Positions 1 to 7,299 of a DNA stretch of 9,533 nucleotides are shown one piece after another. The notes beneath the pieces were generated by a model. It did not search any database, was not told where the DNA came from, and saw only the letters and a program-made list of their open reading frames with translations. Origin of the DNA: Prochlorococcus sp. AG-670-O11. GTDB lineage: Bacteria > Cyanobacteriota > Cyanobacteriia > PCC-6307 > Cyanobiaceae. The position numbers and the translations under genes are program-made. Positions within the stretch are counted from its first letter, which is position 1. Each line of letters starts with the position of its first letter. Location: NCBI GenBank assembly GCA_003211335.1, contig QCTA01000031.1, positions 1-9,533 on the forward strand, read 5' to 3'.

Positions 1-1
1 A

Positions 2-97
2 GATGATTATGCGTCTGTTGGTGTAGGACTAACTCAAATACTTTTAGTGCTCAAGAAGAAGCAGGTTGAAAAAGTACAAGCTGCTGAGGGCGTTTAA
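2..97 (+). CDS. petA: Cytochrome f, C-terminal end (partial)
   Basis: This is the last 31 codons of a gene that starts before the window. The reading frame ends in [19 protein letters not shown] and TAA. A hydrophobic stretch followed by LVLKKKQ-EKVQ is the signature end of cytochrome f, the c-type haem subunit of the cytochrome b6f complex, which carries electrons from plastoquinol to plastocyanin or cytochrome c6. The C-terminal helix anchors the protein in the thylakoid membrane, and the lysine-rich tail lies on the stromal/cytoplasmic side. The catalytic lumenal domain lies outside the window. An oddity is that the visible frame begins DDYASVGVG, so only about 14 uncharged residues precede the lysines, fewer than a usual anchor. 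The gene ends 11 nt before lgt on the same strand, so read-through into lgt is plausible. Confidence 0.85.
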   Translation, partial: DDYASVGVGLTQILLVLKKKQVEKVQAAEGV

Positions 98-108
98 TTA
101 GCCTTTAA

Positions 109-1002
109 ATGCTTATATATCAAGCTTTTATTCAATCCCCTGGAGACACATTTTTAAATTTAGGTTTTCTAACTATTAGATGGTATGGTCTGCTAATTTC
201 CATATCAGTAGTAATTGGACTTTTCATTTCTAAAAAGCTTGCAAAATCAAGAAATATTAATCCTCAATATATAAGCGATATTTTACCCTCTTTAATAATA
301 TCTTCAATTATTGGAGCTAGAGCGTACTATGTAATTTTTGAATGGAGACAATATAGTGGTAATAACTTTTTTATTTCTTTTGACATTTTTAATAATTTAA
401 TTAAAATTCCATCTTTTCTTGCAATTTGGCAAGGGGGCATAGCAATCCATGGAGGCTTAATTGGAGGATTTTTGTGTATTTTATTTTTTTGTAAATCTAA
501 AAATATTCATTTAAAGACCTTTATAGATATATTAATTCCATCTATTATTCTTGGCCAATCCATTGGTAGATGGGGTAATTTCTTCAATAACGAAGCTTTT
601 GGCATACCTACCGATTTACCTTGGAAGTTATTTATACCCATACAAAATAGGCCAATAGAGTTTATAAATTACCAGTTTTTCCATCCAACATTTATTTATG
701 AATCATTATGGAATCTTTTAATTTTTATATTATTAATAACTATTTTTTACAAACAAAATAACAACAACTCAGTGAGGCCTGGCTTTATTAGTTGTCTTTA
801 TTTAATTGGCTATAGTTTTGGAAGATTCTGGATTGAAGGTTTAAGAATTGATCCTTTATGTATTGGGGGACTTCCACCCTTTTGTGATGGAGGATTACGC
901 ATGGCCCAGTTTATAAGTATTTTTTTATTTTCCTCTGGATTAATTGGAATATTTTTTTTAAAATTAAAATCATATAAAAACAAAACAAGAAATAATGGAT
1001 AG
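109..1002 (+). CDS. lgt: Prolipoprotein diacylglyceryl transferase
   Basis: Lgt moves a diacylglyceryl group from phosphatidylglycerol to the lipobox cysteine of prelipoproteins, the first step of lipoprotein maturation in the plasma membrane. The 297-residue product has the family's size and multi-pass hydrophobic profile. Visible signatures are IRWYG (23-27), the HGG motif (His114), the Lgt signature [13 protein letters not shown] (153-165), HPTFIYE (192-198) and GRFWIEGLR (238-246). The last holds the conserved Arg239 and Glu243, which match essential residues known in the E. coli enzyme. The C-terminus is basic, as expected for a cytoplasmic tail. The ATG is the first start after the petA stop and leaves a normal N-terminus, although no Shine-Dalgarno is visible. 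The gene probably shares a transcript with petA (11-nt gap) and overlaps cobM by 8 nt. No key residue is missing. Confidence 0.97.
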   Translation: MLIYQAFIQSPGDTFLNLGFLTIRWYGLLISISVVIGLFISKKLAKSRNINPQYISDILPSLIISSIIGARAYYVIFEWRQYSGNNFFISFDIFNNLIKIPSFLAIWQGGIAIHGGLIGGFLCILFFCKSKNIHLKTFIDILIPSIILGQSIGRWGNFFNNEAFGIPTDLPWKLFIPIQNRPIEFINYQFFHPTFIYESLWNLLIFILLITIFYKQNNNNSVRPGFISCLYLIGYSFGRFWIEGLRIDPLCIGGLPPFCDGGLRMAQFISIFLFSSGLIGIFFLKLKSYKNKTRNNG

Positions 1003-1750
1003 AAAGATCTCATTTATTGGAGTTGGTCCAGGCGATCCTGATTTATTAACAATCAAAGCTTTAAAAAAAATAGAATCTGCAGACGTAATATTTTGGGCTG
1101 ATTCTTTAATTCCTGAAAAAATTATAAATTTTTCACTTGAAGGTTCTGAAAAAATAAAAACCAGTACTCTTACTCTAGAAAAAATCACTTCAATAATGAT
1201 AGAAAGATTCAATGAAGGTAAAACTGTAATTAGATTGCATGATGGAGATCCATGCCTGTATGGTGCAGTTAAGGAACAACTAGAAATATTAAAACAAAAG
1301 GATATCAAGACTGAAGTAATCCCTGGGGTAAGTGCTTTTCAGGTCGCTGCAGCTTATCACCAGGCAGAGCTTACAATTCCAGATATAACTCAAACTATAA
1401 TTCTGACTAGAGCAGGAGGCCGAACTGGTATGCCTGAAAAAGAATCACTTAAAGATCTTGCTAAACACAAATCCTCTTTGTGTCTTTATTTAAGTGCTAG
1501 ACATATAAAAAGTTCTCAAAAAACTTTATTAGAATTTTACCCTCCAGAAACTAAAGTAATTGTTGGTTATAGAGTATCTTGGGATGATGGTTGGACATCT
1601 TTAATTGAATTAAAGGATATGGAAAAATTTACTTTTGAGAAAGAACTTATAAGAACAACCATCTATATTGTTAGTCCTGCAATTGATACTATTTCAAATA
1701 GATCTAATCTTTATAATCCATCTTACAAGCATCTCTTTAGGAGCAAATAA
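995..1750 (+). CDS. cobM: Precorrin-4 C11-methyltransferase (cobalamin synthesis)
   Basis: This enzyme methylates C-11 of precorrin-4 (or cobalt-precorrin-4, as CbiF) with S-adenosylmethionine during corrin ring synthesis in the cytoplasm. The 251-residue protein has the tetrapyrrole-methylase fold signatures: [11 protein letters not shown] near the N-terminus (9-19), [12 protein letters not shown] (80-91) and IPGVSAF (109-115). [23 protein letters not shown] (126-148) is the region that separates CobM/CbiF from the other corrin methyltransferases. The aspartate in LHDGDP replaces a Ser often seen in CobM (LHSGD), a mild variation. The ATG lies inside the end of lgt (the sequence ATGGATAG carries both the start and the lgt stop), so translational coupling is likely. 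The sequence alone does not separate CobM from CbiF. Marine picocyanobacteria are known to make pseudocobalamin de novo, which fits. Confidence 0.93.
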   Translation: MDRKISFIGVGPGDPDLLTIKALKKIESADVIFWADSLIPEKIINFSLEGSEKIKTSTLTLEKITSIMIERFNEGKTVIRLHDGDPCLYGAVKEQLEILKQKDIKTEVIPGVSAFQVAAAYHQAELTIPDITQTIILTRAGGRTGMPEKESLKDLAKHKSSLCLYLSARHIKSSQKTLLEFYPPETKVIVGYRVSWDDGWTSLIELKDMEKFTFEKELIRTTIYIVSPAIDTISNRSNLYNPSYKHLFRSK

Positions 1751-1760
1751 TCGAATAAAG

Positions 1761-1788
1761 TTGATAGATAGAGATTAATCATTATAAT
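1761..1788 (+). promoter_or_regulatory. Sigma-70-type promoter for the RodZ-like gene
   Basis: TTGATA (1761-1766) and a perfect TATAAT (1783-1788) are separated by 16 nt, the best promoter match in the window. Transcription would begin near 1795, giving a leader of only about 13 nt before the TTG start at 1808. It lies in the 57-nt gap after cobM, so the downstream gene can be expressed apart from the petA-lgt-cobM run. The call rests on consensus match and position only. Confidence 0.5.
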
Positions 1789-1807
1789 TGGGGAAAAATT
1801 AACTGCT

Positions 1808-2299
1808 TTGGACGAAATAAAATCTAATAATTTAAACATCAATTCAAAAAATAATTCCTCGTTAAAAAGAATTGGCAATTTTATTAAAGAAGCCAGAGTA
1901 AGCAGAAACCAATCAATTGAAGAATTAGCCTCTGATTTAAAAATTGGAACTCACCAACTTCAGGCTATAGAAGACGGTAACGAAGATCATTTACCAGAAA
2001 AAGTTTTTATAAAAGCAATGGTTCGTAGGATTTCTGAAAAGCTAAAGGTTGATACAGAGTTTATAATGAGCGAATTCAAAACTGAACGGAAAGAAGTAGA
2101 TATCGAAGAAATTGTTCAAGAGGTCTCAATAAAAGCTAAAAAAAATAGAAAAGTTAAGAATCAAAATTCTATAAAAGTAATCATCTTTATTTTAATTTCA
2201 GGAATGTTAGGCCTCCTAGCTTCATCTTTGATTTTTAATATTTTTTCAGAATCATTCCAAAATCAAGTTCCAAAAGAAAAACTTATAAATAAAAATTAA
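1808..2299 (+). CDS. RodZ-like helix-turn-helix single-pass membrane protein
   Basis: The 163-residue protein has an N-terminal HTH of the Xre/RodZ type (about 20-90), with the typical run GNFIKEARVSRNQSIEELA, then a KIGTHQLQAIEDG helix, LPEKVFIKAMVRRISEKL and VD. A charged, lysine-rich linker follows (about 91-121). A single membrane helix (about 122-146) then leads to a short polar tail of about 17 residues. RodZ links the MreB cytoskeleton to the cell wall through this HTH and has a large periplasmic domain, which is absent here. The HTH probably makes protein contacts rather than binding DNA, but that is inferred from RodZ. TTG at 1808 is the only standard start between the in-frame stop at 1769 and the HTH; no good Shine-Dalgarno is seen. 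The stop overlaps the ppx stop on the other strand. I do not give it a gene symbol; a cytoskeleton role is a guess. Confidence 0.85.
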   Translation: MDEIKSNNLNINSKNNSSLKRIGNFIKEARVSRNQSIEELASDLKIGTHQLQAIEDGNEDHLPEKVFIKAMVRRISEKLKVDTEFIMSEFKTERKEVDIEEIVQEVSIKAKKNRKVKNQNSIKVIIFILISGMLGLLASSLIFNIFSESFQNQVPKEKLINKN

Positions 2300-3894
2300 A
2301 CAACTTTCAATTCTAAGTTTTTTAATTCTTTTAATACTTTACTACATAACTCTAAGTTCCATTTTTCGAGAAGAAGGTCTTGATTTGATTTTGAAGGTAT
2401 GAGTTCAACTGCAAAAATATTATTAAGTAATTTTATTTTTATCGACGATAATACATTTTCAGGTCTTTGATCCAATGAGGTCGCTAATCTTAAAATCAAG
2501 GACATTTCAAGTACTAATGTTTTATCTTCTTTTGAGATTAAACTTTGCCAAGATTCATGTCTTTTTTTAGGTAAAGTCTTTCTATGATATCTAACAATTG
2601 AAGCAATAATATTAGTTTCAGATTGAGAATATCCCAATAATTCACAGTTTTTAATTAAATACCAAGAATGTTTATGATAAGAACTTATATTTACATATTT
2701 GCCACAATCATAAAGTTTGCATGCTGCCCAAAGGAGATCTTTTCCTTTTGACTCAGTATCGTTATGAAAGATATTTTTAGTTTGTTCGTAGATTTGAAAT
2801 GCGATATTAGTAACTTTCTGGGATCTTTCTTTATCAACGCCAAACTTTCTTGCCTGATGAACTATGGTAGTTTTCCTAATATTACTTTGAATATTAAATT
2901 CGTTTTTTATTATTCCTTGGCGAAGCATCCAATCAACAACTAATCCTTCCCTTAGCGCCCTCTCACTTATTGTTAACTGATCAAAATCCAACATATCCAT
3001 TGAGGTATTAAGAATTAATGCACCTGGAATTATTATTTCTGATCTTCTTTCACTTAATGAGGGAATTTTTTTAATTTCAGAAGTTGGCATTTTAACTAAT
3101 TTTTCCAAGACATTTTTTAAATTTTCTTTTTTAAATTTATAACCATGCATCTTTTGTTTTGGCTGCCCAAGATCAGATGAAATTAAATTTCCTAATGAAA
3201 TTGCAGTACCACTTGTAGCAATCATTGAGACAGCCTTTCCTTTTTGTAATCTCCTTTTTATTTTTTCAATAGAGGGTTCTAAGGAGCCTTGAATAAAAGT
3301 TCTCAAAAATTTAGATCTTTCTCTATCAATCGATGCGCTATCAAGAAAAAAATCATTTTTTAGCCTAACAGCTCCAACTCTAGAACTTGTAAGAGCTATC
3401 GCGTCTTTTTGATCTGCAAGTATTAATTCTGTAGAACCTCCACCTATATCAATAATTACGTAAGACTTATCTTCCAAAACCATACCAGACAAAACGCCAA
3501 GATAAATTAATCTAGCCTCTTCAGATCCGCTTATAAGTTCTATTTGAATATCTACATCACTTTGAACCCTATTTAAAAAGTCTCGACCATTTGGAGCCTC
3601 CCTAACAGCACTCGTTGCGGCAGTTACTATTTGATTAACACCATTACTTTTGCAGTACTCTTTAAAACGCTTTAAGGTCTTTAAAACTCTTTGAATTGAT
3701 TCCTCAGTAAGATTTCCCTCTTCATCTCTCTCCCCTAGACGTGTTGTAGATTTATCAGTAAATTTTATTGAAAAGGATTTGAGATCTTCATTAATCTCAG
3801 CGATTAAGAGATGAGTGGAGTTGGTTCCAATATCAATTGAGGCTACAGAAATATCTTTTTCTTGGAGATTGCTTAATTTTTTTTTCTGTATCAT
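2296..3894 (-). CDS. ppx: Exopolyphosphatase / Ppx-GppA phosphatase
   Basis: The 532-residue protein belongs to the Ppx/GppA family, which removes terminal phosphate from polyphosphate (Ppx) or from pppGpp (GppA). Visible motifs are the first phosphate loop SIDIGTNSTHLL (19-30), AATSAVREAPNG (92-103), the family motif SGSEEARLIYLGV (122-134) and the second phosphate loop IDIGGGSTELI (148-158). The C-terminal part (about 340-532) is the HD-like helical domain found in long Ppx proteins, with SYHKHSWYLI (405-414) and IVRYHRK (433-439). The usual HD dyad site reads LYDCGKY (394-400), so the His is replaced by Tyr and metal-dependent HD activity is doubtful. ATG at 3894 gives a normal N-terminus. 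The gene is divergent from ubiA (121-nt spacer) and meets the RodZ-like gene tail to tail with overlapping stops. Polyphosphate is the more likely substrate, but GppA activity cannot be excluded. Confidence 0.93.
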   Translation of the reverse strand: MIQKKKLSNLQEKDISVASIDIGTNSTHLLIAEINEDLKSFSIKFTDKSTTRLGERDEEGNLTEESIQRVLKTLKRFKEYCKSNGVNQIVTAATSAVREAPNGRDFLNRVQSDVDIQIELISGSEEARLIYLGVLSGMVLEDKSYVIIDIGGGSTELILADQKDAIALTSSRVGAVRLKNDFFLDSASIDRERSKFLRTFIQGSLEPSIEKIKRRLQKGKAVSMIATSGTAISLGNLISSDLGQPKQKMHGYKFKKENLKNVLEKLVKMPTSEIKKIPSLSERRSEIIIPGALILNTSMDMLDFDQLTISERALREGLVVDWMLRQGIIKNEFNIQSNIRKTTIVHQARKFGVDKERSQKVTNIAFQIYEQTKNIFHNDTESKGKDLLWAACKLYDCGKYVNISSYHKHSWYLIKNCELLGYSQSETNIIASIVRYHRKTLPKKRHESWQSLISKEDKTLVLEMSLILRLATSLDQRPENVLSSIKIKLLNNIFAVELIPSKSNQDLLLEKWNLELCSKVLKELKNLELKVV

Positions 3895-3900
3895 TTTTAT

Positions 3901-3917
3901 TCTCTAAAAAATAGAGA
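3901..3917. repeat. Perfect 6-bp inverted repeat just upstream of ppx
   Basis: TCTCTA (3901-3906), a 5-nt A/T loop and TAGAGA (3912-3917) form a perfect inverted repeat. It ends 6 nt before the ppx start codon, so in the ppx mRNA it would be a small hairpin over the ribosome-binding region, including the weak SD-like AGAGA. The stem has only two G-C pairs, so any structure is weak. It could also be an operator half-site pair, or chance in AT-rich DNA. Confidence 0.35.
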
Positions 3918-4015
3918 TTCTAAATACCGTAATTAATATACTTAAGATTGATTATTAAATTATAGATTTGCCTAATTTCTAGTTAGATTATTTAAAGTTA
4001 TGAAATAAAGATCCT

Positions 4016-4903
4016 GTGATAAAGAAAGACCTAAATTCTAAAATAAATATCCTTTTTGAATTATTAAGGTGGAATAAGCCTACAGGAAGACTTATTCTAC
4101 TAATTCCTGCTGGATGGAGTTTATATCTTACGCCCGAATCAAATCCAAGCATTTACATGTTGTTGAAAATTATAATAGGTGGATTATTAGTAAGTGGCTT
4201 AGGTTGTGTGGCTAATGATATTTGGGATAAAAGAATAGATCAAAAAGTCTTAAGAACCAAAAACAGACCTCTTGCTGCAAATAAAATCAGTACTAAAACA
4301 GCATACTTAATACTTATATTTTTGATTATATGTAGCTTCTTTTTAACTTTATCGCTTCCAGAGAATGGAAGACTACTTTCTCTTTCTCTTGCTTTTTTTG
4401 CTTTACCTTTAATTTTAATTTACCCTTCTGCAAAGAGATGGTTTAAATATCCGCAATTTATCTTATCAATATGCTGGGGCTTCTCAGTTGTAATACCTTG
4501 GGCTGCGAACGAGGGTAATATCAATAGCATTGTTTTGTTATTTTGCTGGCTTGCTACGATTTTTTGGACTTTTGGTTTTGATACTGTATATGCTTTGGCT
4601 GATAAAAAATACGATATTCAAATTGGAGTAAACAGTTCCGCAGTTAACCTTGCTTCCAATACAAAAAACACTATTCAAATTTGTTATTTTTTAACTTCCA
4701 GTTTTCTTGCAATATGTGCTTTCATCAATCAACTAACTTTTATTTTTTGGCCAATTTGGTTAATAACAGGATTCTTAATGCAAAAAGATATTTTGAAAAT
4801 ATTTCCTGAAAGTAAACAATCCATTAAAAAAATTGGTGATCATTTTAAAAACCAATCTATATATGGAGGCTTAATATTGTTGGGATTCATAATCTCCTCA
4901 TAA
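4016..4903 (+). CDS. ubiA: 4-hydroxybenzoate polyprenyltransferase (UbiA family)
   Basis: UbiA enzymes join a long isoprenoid chain to 4-hydroxybenzoate. In cyanobacteria this is a step to plastoquinone, and the Synechocystis homologue is known as a 4-hydroxybenzoate solanesyltransferase. The 295-residue protein is rich in membrane helices and has both Mg-diphosphate-binding Asp motifs. The first is NDIWDKRIDQKV (67-78) followed by RTKNRPLA (80-87), the form typical of true UbiA rather than MenA, ChlG or homogentisate transferases. The second is DTVYALADKKYD (189-200). RWNKPTGRLIL (18-28) near the N-terminus also fits UbiA. The start is GTG at 4016, because the nearby upstream ATG (3999) is out of frame and stops at once. 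No Shine-Dalgarno is evident. The gene is divergent from ppx and followed 12 nt later by the S66 peptidase gene, so the two are likely co-transcribed. Confidence 0.93.
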   Translation: MIKKDLNSKINILFELLRWNKPTGRLILLIPAGWSLYLTPESNPSIYMLLKIIIGGLLVSGLGCVANDIWDKRIDQKVLRTKNRPLAANKISTKTAYLILIFLIICSFFLTLSLPENGRLLSLSLAFFALPLILIYPSAKRWFKYPQFILSICWGFSVVIPWAANEGNINSIVLLFCWLATIFWTFGFDTVYALADKKYDIQIGVNSSAVNLASNTKNTIQICYFLTSSFLAICAFINQLTFIFWPIWLITGFLMQKDILKIFPESKQSIKKIGDHFKNQSIYGGLILLGFIISS

Positions 4904-4915
4904 CTTATAAAAAGA

Positions 4916-5788
4916 ATGCTAGTTAAATTAAAAAAAGGAGATGAGATTCAAATTTTAGCTCCAAGCTCTTTTATAAATAATGAAGAGGATTTCATAAAGG
5001 GCATCGATATTTTAAAATCATGGGGATTGAAGATTGTTCACAATAATATCCTCTCAAGAAAGTTTGGGTATTTTGCTGGAGATGATCAAACAAGATTTGA
5101 AGAACTTGAAAAAGCTCAAAATAAGAAAGCCATCATTTTCGCTAAAGGTGGATGGGGTGCCGCAAGACTTTTAGAAAAAAATCCAACTTGGGGTAATGGT
5201 TTGATGATTGGATTCTCTGATACCTGTTCACTGTTGTTATCAAAATATTCAAAAGGATCTTTTGGCTCGATTCATGGACCTATGATTACTACTCTTTTTA
5301 AAGAACCTGAATGGAGTTTAAGAAGACTAAGAAATTTACTTTTTGAGGGGTATGTTGATGATATTAAGGGTTTACCTTTAAAAAAAGGTATAGCAAAAGG
5401 AGAAATTATTGTTTCTAATCTAACTATTGCATCTTTTCTAATTGGTACGGATCATTTTCCTGAATTAAAAGGGAAAATAATAATATTTGAGGACATAAAC
5501 GAAGACATTTATAAAATTGATCGAATTTTAACTTATTTGAGAATGACAAAAAAATTGAATGGGATTTCAGGTATTGGATTCGGAAGTTTTTCTGATGAAT
5601 TGTTTACGTCTGATTGGAACGGCTTACTCAAAAAATTAATAATTGAGAGGCTTCAAGAATTTGATATTCCTATTCTTTTTGACCTCCCTATTGGACATTT
5701 ATCTGGTAATGCATGCATCCCTTTAGGTTGTGAAGCAACATTAAATGGGAACGATGGAAAACTTATTGTTCATGTCCCTTCTTGTTAA
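4916..5788 (+). CDS. LD-carboxypeptidase, peptidase family S66
   Basis: LD-carboxypeptidases cut the terminal D-alanine from tetrapeptide fragments of peptidoglycan during cell-wall recycling in the cytoplasm. The 290-residue product matches the family's size. The nucleophile elbow IGFSDTCSLL (98-107) carries Ser101, followed by IHGPM (119-123). NLTIASFLIGT (168-178) matches the usual NLSLL-GT segment. FEDINE (191-196) supplies Glu192 and PIGHLSGN (258-265) supplies His261, completing the Ser-Glu-His triad known for LdcA. There is no signal peptide, consistent with a cytoplasmic enzyme. MccF-type self-immunity peptidases share the fold, but nothing nearby suggests a microcin. The gene follows ubiA by 12 nt with an ATG start, and its stop overlaps the ispD stop on the other strand. 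Confidence 0.9.
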   Translation: MLVKLKKGDEIQILAPSSFINNEEDFIKGIDILKSWGLKIVHNNILSRKFGYFAGDDQTRFEELEKAQNKKAIIFAKGGWGAARLLEKNPTWGNGLMIGFSDTCSLLLSKYSKGSFGSIHGPMITTLFKEPEWSLRRLRNLLFEGYVDDIKGLPLKKGIAKGEIIVSNLTIASFLIGTDHFPELKGKIIIFEDINEDIYKIDRILTYLRMTKKLNGISGIGFGSFSDELFTSDWNGLLKKLIIERLQEFDIPILFDLPIGHLSGNACIPLGCEATLNGNDGKLIVHVPSC

Positions 5789-6456
5789 AAATCTTTTAAA
5801 AAAAGTTTTGCTACTTTCAGGTCTATTGGTGATGTAATTTTTATATTTGCAGAATTTCCCTCAATTATTTTTACTTGCCAATTTAACATTTCAAATAGTG
5901 AGGCATCATCTGTAACCTCCCAATTTTTCTCAATTGCCATTTCATGAGCTTTTCTTAATCTCTTTACTAAAAAACCCTGAGGCGTTTGAGCTGCCCATAA
6001 ATTTTGTCTATTTGGTGTTTCCTTGATATAACCTTTATTATCAACAATCTTTATTGTGTCGGTAACCTTGGTAGCTAAAATAACTGCATCATTTTGTTCT
6101 AATTCCGAAGCACATTTGTTTATTAAGTCGGGACCAATTAAGCATCTAGCACCATCATGAATTAAAACTTTCTCAGCAGTAGATGGGAGAGAATTTAAAC
6201 CATTAAAGACAGACTTTTGCCTCGTATCTCCACCATTTATCCATTTAATTTTATTAGAAAAATTTTTTATTGATTTTAATAATTCTTGCTTATCATTTGG
6301 CTGCCCAATTATTCCTACCCAGCTGACTAAACTTGCAGATAATACAGATTTTATAGTCCAAAAAATAAGAGATTCCCCTTCTAATTCAATAAGTAATTTA
6401 TTTCTTCCAGCTTTCATTCTGCTACCACTGCCTGCCGCGGGTATTAGTACATGCAC
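5785..6456 (-). CDS. ispD: 2-C-methyl-D-erythritol 4-phosphate cytidylyltransferase
   Basis: IspD couples CTP to methylerythritol phosphate, the third step of the MEP pathway that makes IPP and DMAPP for carotenoids, the phytyl chain of chlorophyll and quinone tails. The 223-residue protein shows the nucleotidyltransferase loop PAAGSGSRM (6-14) with Lys20 nearby, GGDTRQKSVFNGL (75-87), IHDGAR (99-104), TDTIK (132-136), RQNLWAAQTPQGF (150-162), TDDASL (182-187) and NIKITSPIDL (204-213). All are canonical; the residue after HDGAR is Cys where many homologues have Pro. The start is a GTG at 6456, which gives the N-terminus MHVLIPAAGSG expected for cyanobacterial IspD; the nearby ATG is out of frame. 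The gene is divergent from fabG (93-nt spacer), with a TATAAT about 28 nt upstream, and it converges with the S66 peptidase gene. Confidence 0.96.
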   Translation of the reverse strand: MHVLIPAAGSGSRMKAGRNKLLIELEGESLIFWTIKSVLSASLVSWVGIIGQPNDKQELLKSIKNFSNKIKWINGGDTRQKSVFNGLNSLPSTAEKVLIHDGARCLIGPDLINKCASELEQNDAVILATKVTDTIKIVDNKGYIKETPNRQNLWAAQTPQGFLVKRLRKAHEMAIEKNWEVTDDASLFEMLNWQVKIIEGNSANIKITSPIDLKVAKLFLKDF

Positions 6457-6484
6457 AATAATTTGAGTTTATATTTTCTAGATA

Positions 6485-6514
6485 ATTATAAATAAAAGTA
6501 ATATGTTTGCACAA
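6485..6514 (-). promoter_or_regulatory. Possible ispD promoter
   Basis: On the minus strand TATAAT (6485-6490) lies 18 nt downstream of TTGTGC (6509-6514). The -10 is perfect, while the -35 matches only its TTG. Transcription would start near 6478, about 22 nt before the GTG start. AT-rich DNA makes chance -10 matches common, so this is tentative. Confidence 0.4.
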
Positions 6515-6549
6515 ATAGTACTACGATTTTAAATTATAAAAATTTCACA

Positions 6550-7299
6550 ATGTCAAATACAGAATCTTTAAAAGGTAAAGTTGCTTTAATCACTGGGGCT
6601 AGCAGGGGCATTGGTAAAGAAATTGCCTTAGAACTTAGTAATTTAGGAGCAGAAGTCATAATAAATTATTCTTCGTCTGATGAAAAAGCTGAAGAAGTTG
6701 TAAATCTAATCAAAGATTCTGGAGGCAAAGTTCATAAATTAAAATTTGATGTTTCAAAAGAAGAATCTGTTAGTAGAGCTTTTGAAGAAATCATAAAGAT
6801 AAATGGTGCTATAGATATTCTTGTAAATAATGCTGGCATAACTAGAGATGGGCTCTTAATGAGAATGAAATCAGAACAATGGGATGACGTTCTAAATACA
6901 AACTTAAAAGGGGTTTTTCTTTGTACAAAATATGCTTCAAAATTTATGATAAAAAAAAGAAGCGGAAAGATAATTAATATTTCATCTATCGTCGGAATAA
7001 TTGGAAATCCTGGACAAGCAAATTATTCCGCCGCTAAAGCAGGTGTTATTGGCTTTACAAAAACCTGTGCAAAAGAATTTGCTTCAAGAGGGATAAATGT
7101 TAATGCTATAGCTCCAGGTTTTATTGAAACAGAAATGACTGAAAAACTAAATAACGAAGAGATTATCAAAGCTATACCATTAGGCAAACTAGGTAGTTGT
7201 TCACAAATAGCAAACTTAGTTTCATTCTTAGTATCGAGTAAAGCTGGCAACTATATAACTGGACAAACAATAAGTATTGATGGAGGGATGAGTATTTAA
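6550..7299 (+). CDS. fabG: 3-oxoacyl-[acyl-carrier-protein] reductase
   Basis: FabG reduces 3-ketoacyl-ACP to 3-hydroxyacyl-ACP with NADPH in the type II fatty acid elongation cycle in the cytoplasm. The 249-residue protein is a classical short-chain dehydrogenase: cofactor loop TGASRGIG (15-22), NNAG (93-96), Asn118, catalytic Ser146 in ISSIVG, Tyr159 and Lys163 in YSAAK, and APGFIETEMT (188-197), then the ITGQTISIDGGMSI C-terminus typical of FabG. The close match across the substrate lid and the C-terminus favours FabG over other reductases of the family, but substrate choice in this superfamily is not fully readable from sequence. The ATG follows an AT-rich spacer without a Shine-Dalgarno. 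The stop codon directly abuts the stop of the small membrane-protein gene on the other strand. Confidence 0.95.
   Translation: MSNTESLKGKVALITGASRGIGKEIALELSNLGAEVIINYSSSDEKAEEVVNLIKDSGGKVHKLKFDVSKEESVSRAFEEIIKINGAIDILVNNAGITRDGLLMRMKSEQWDDVLNTNLKGVFLCTKYASKFMIKKRSGKIINISSIVGIIGNPGQANYSAAKAGVIGFTKTCAKEFASRGINVNAIAPGFIETEMTEKLNNEEIIKAIPLGKLGSCSQIANLVSFLVSSKAGNYITGQTISIDGGMSI

Noticed and set aside
970..1308. Open frame of about 112 codons antisense to cobM
   Set aside because: The cobM strand has full family motifs, and the antisense product has no recognisable features.
3918..4015. Pho-box or other phosphate regulator site between ppx and ubiA
   Set aside because: No spaced CTTAAC-type direct repeats are visible; the only near match (CTTAAG) is single.
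6535..6540. TATAAA as a -10 box for fabG
   Set aside because: It lies 9 nt before the ATG, leaving almost no leader, and has no -35 at a normal distance; the spacer is simply AT-rich.
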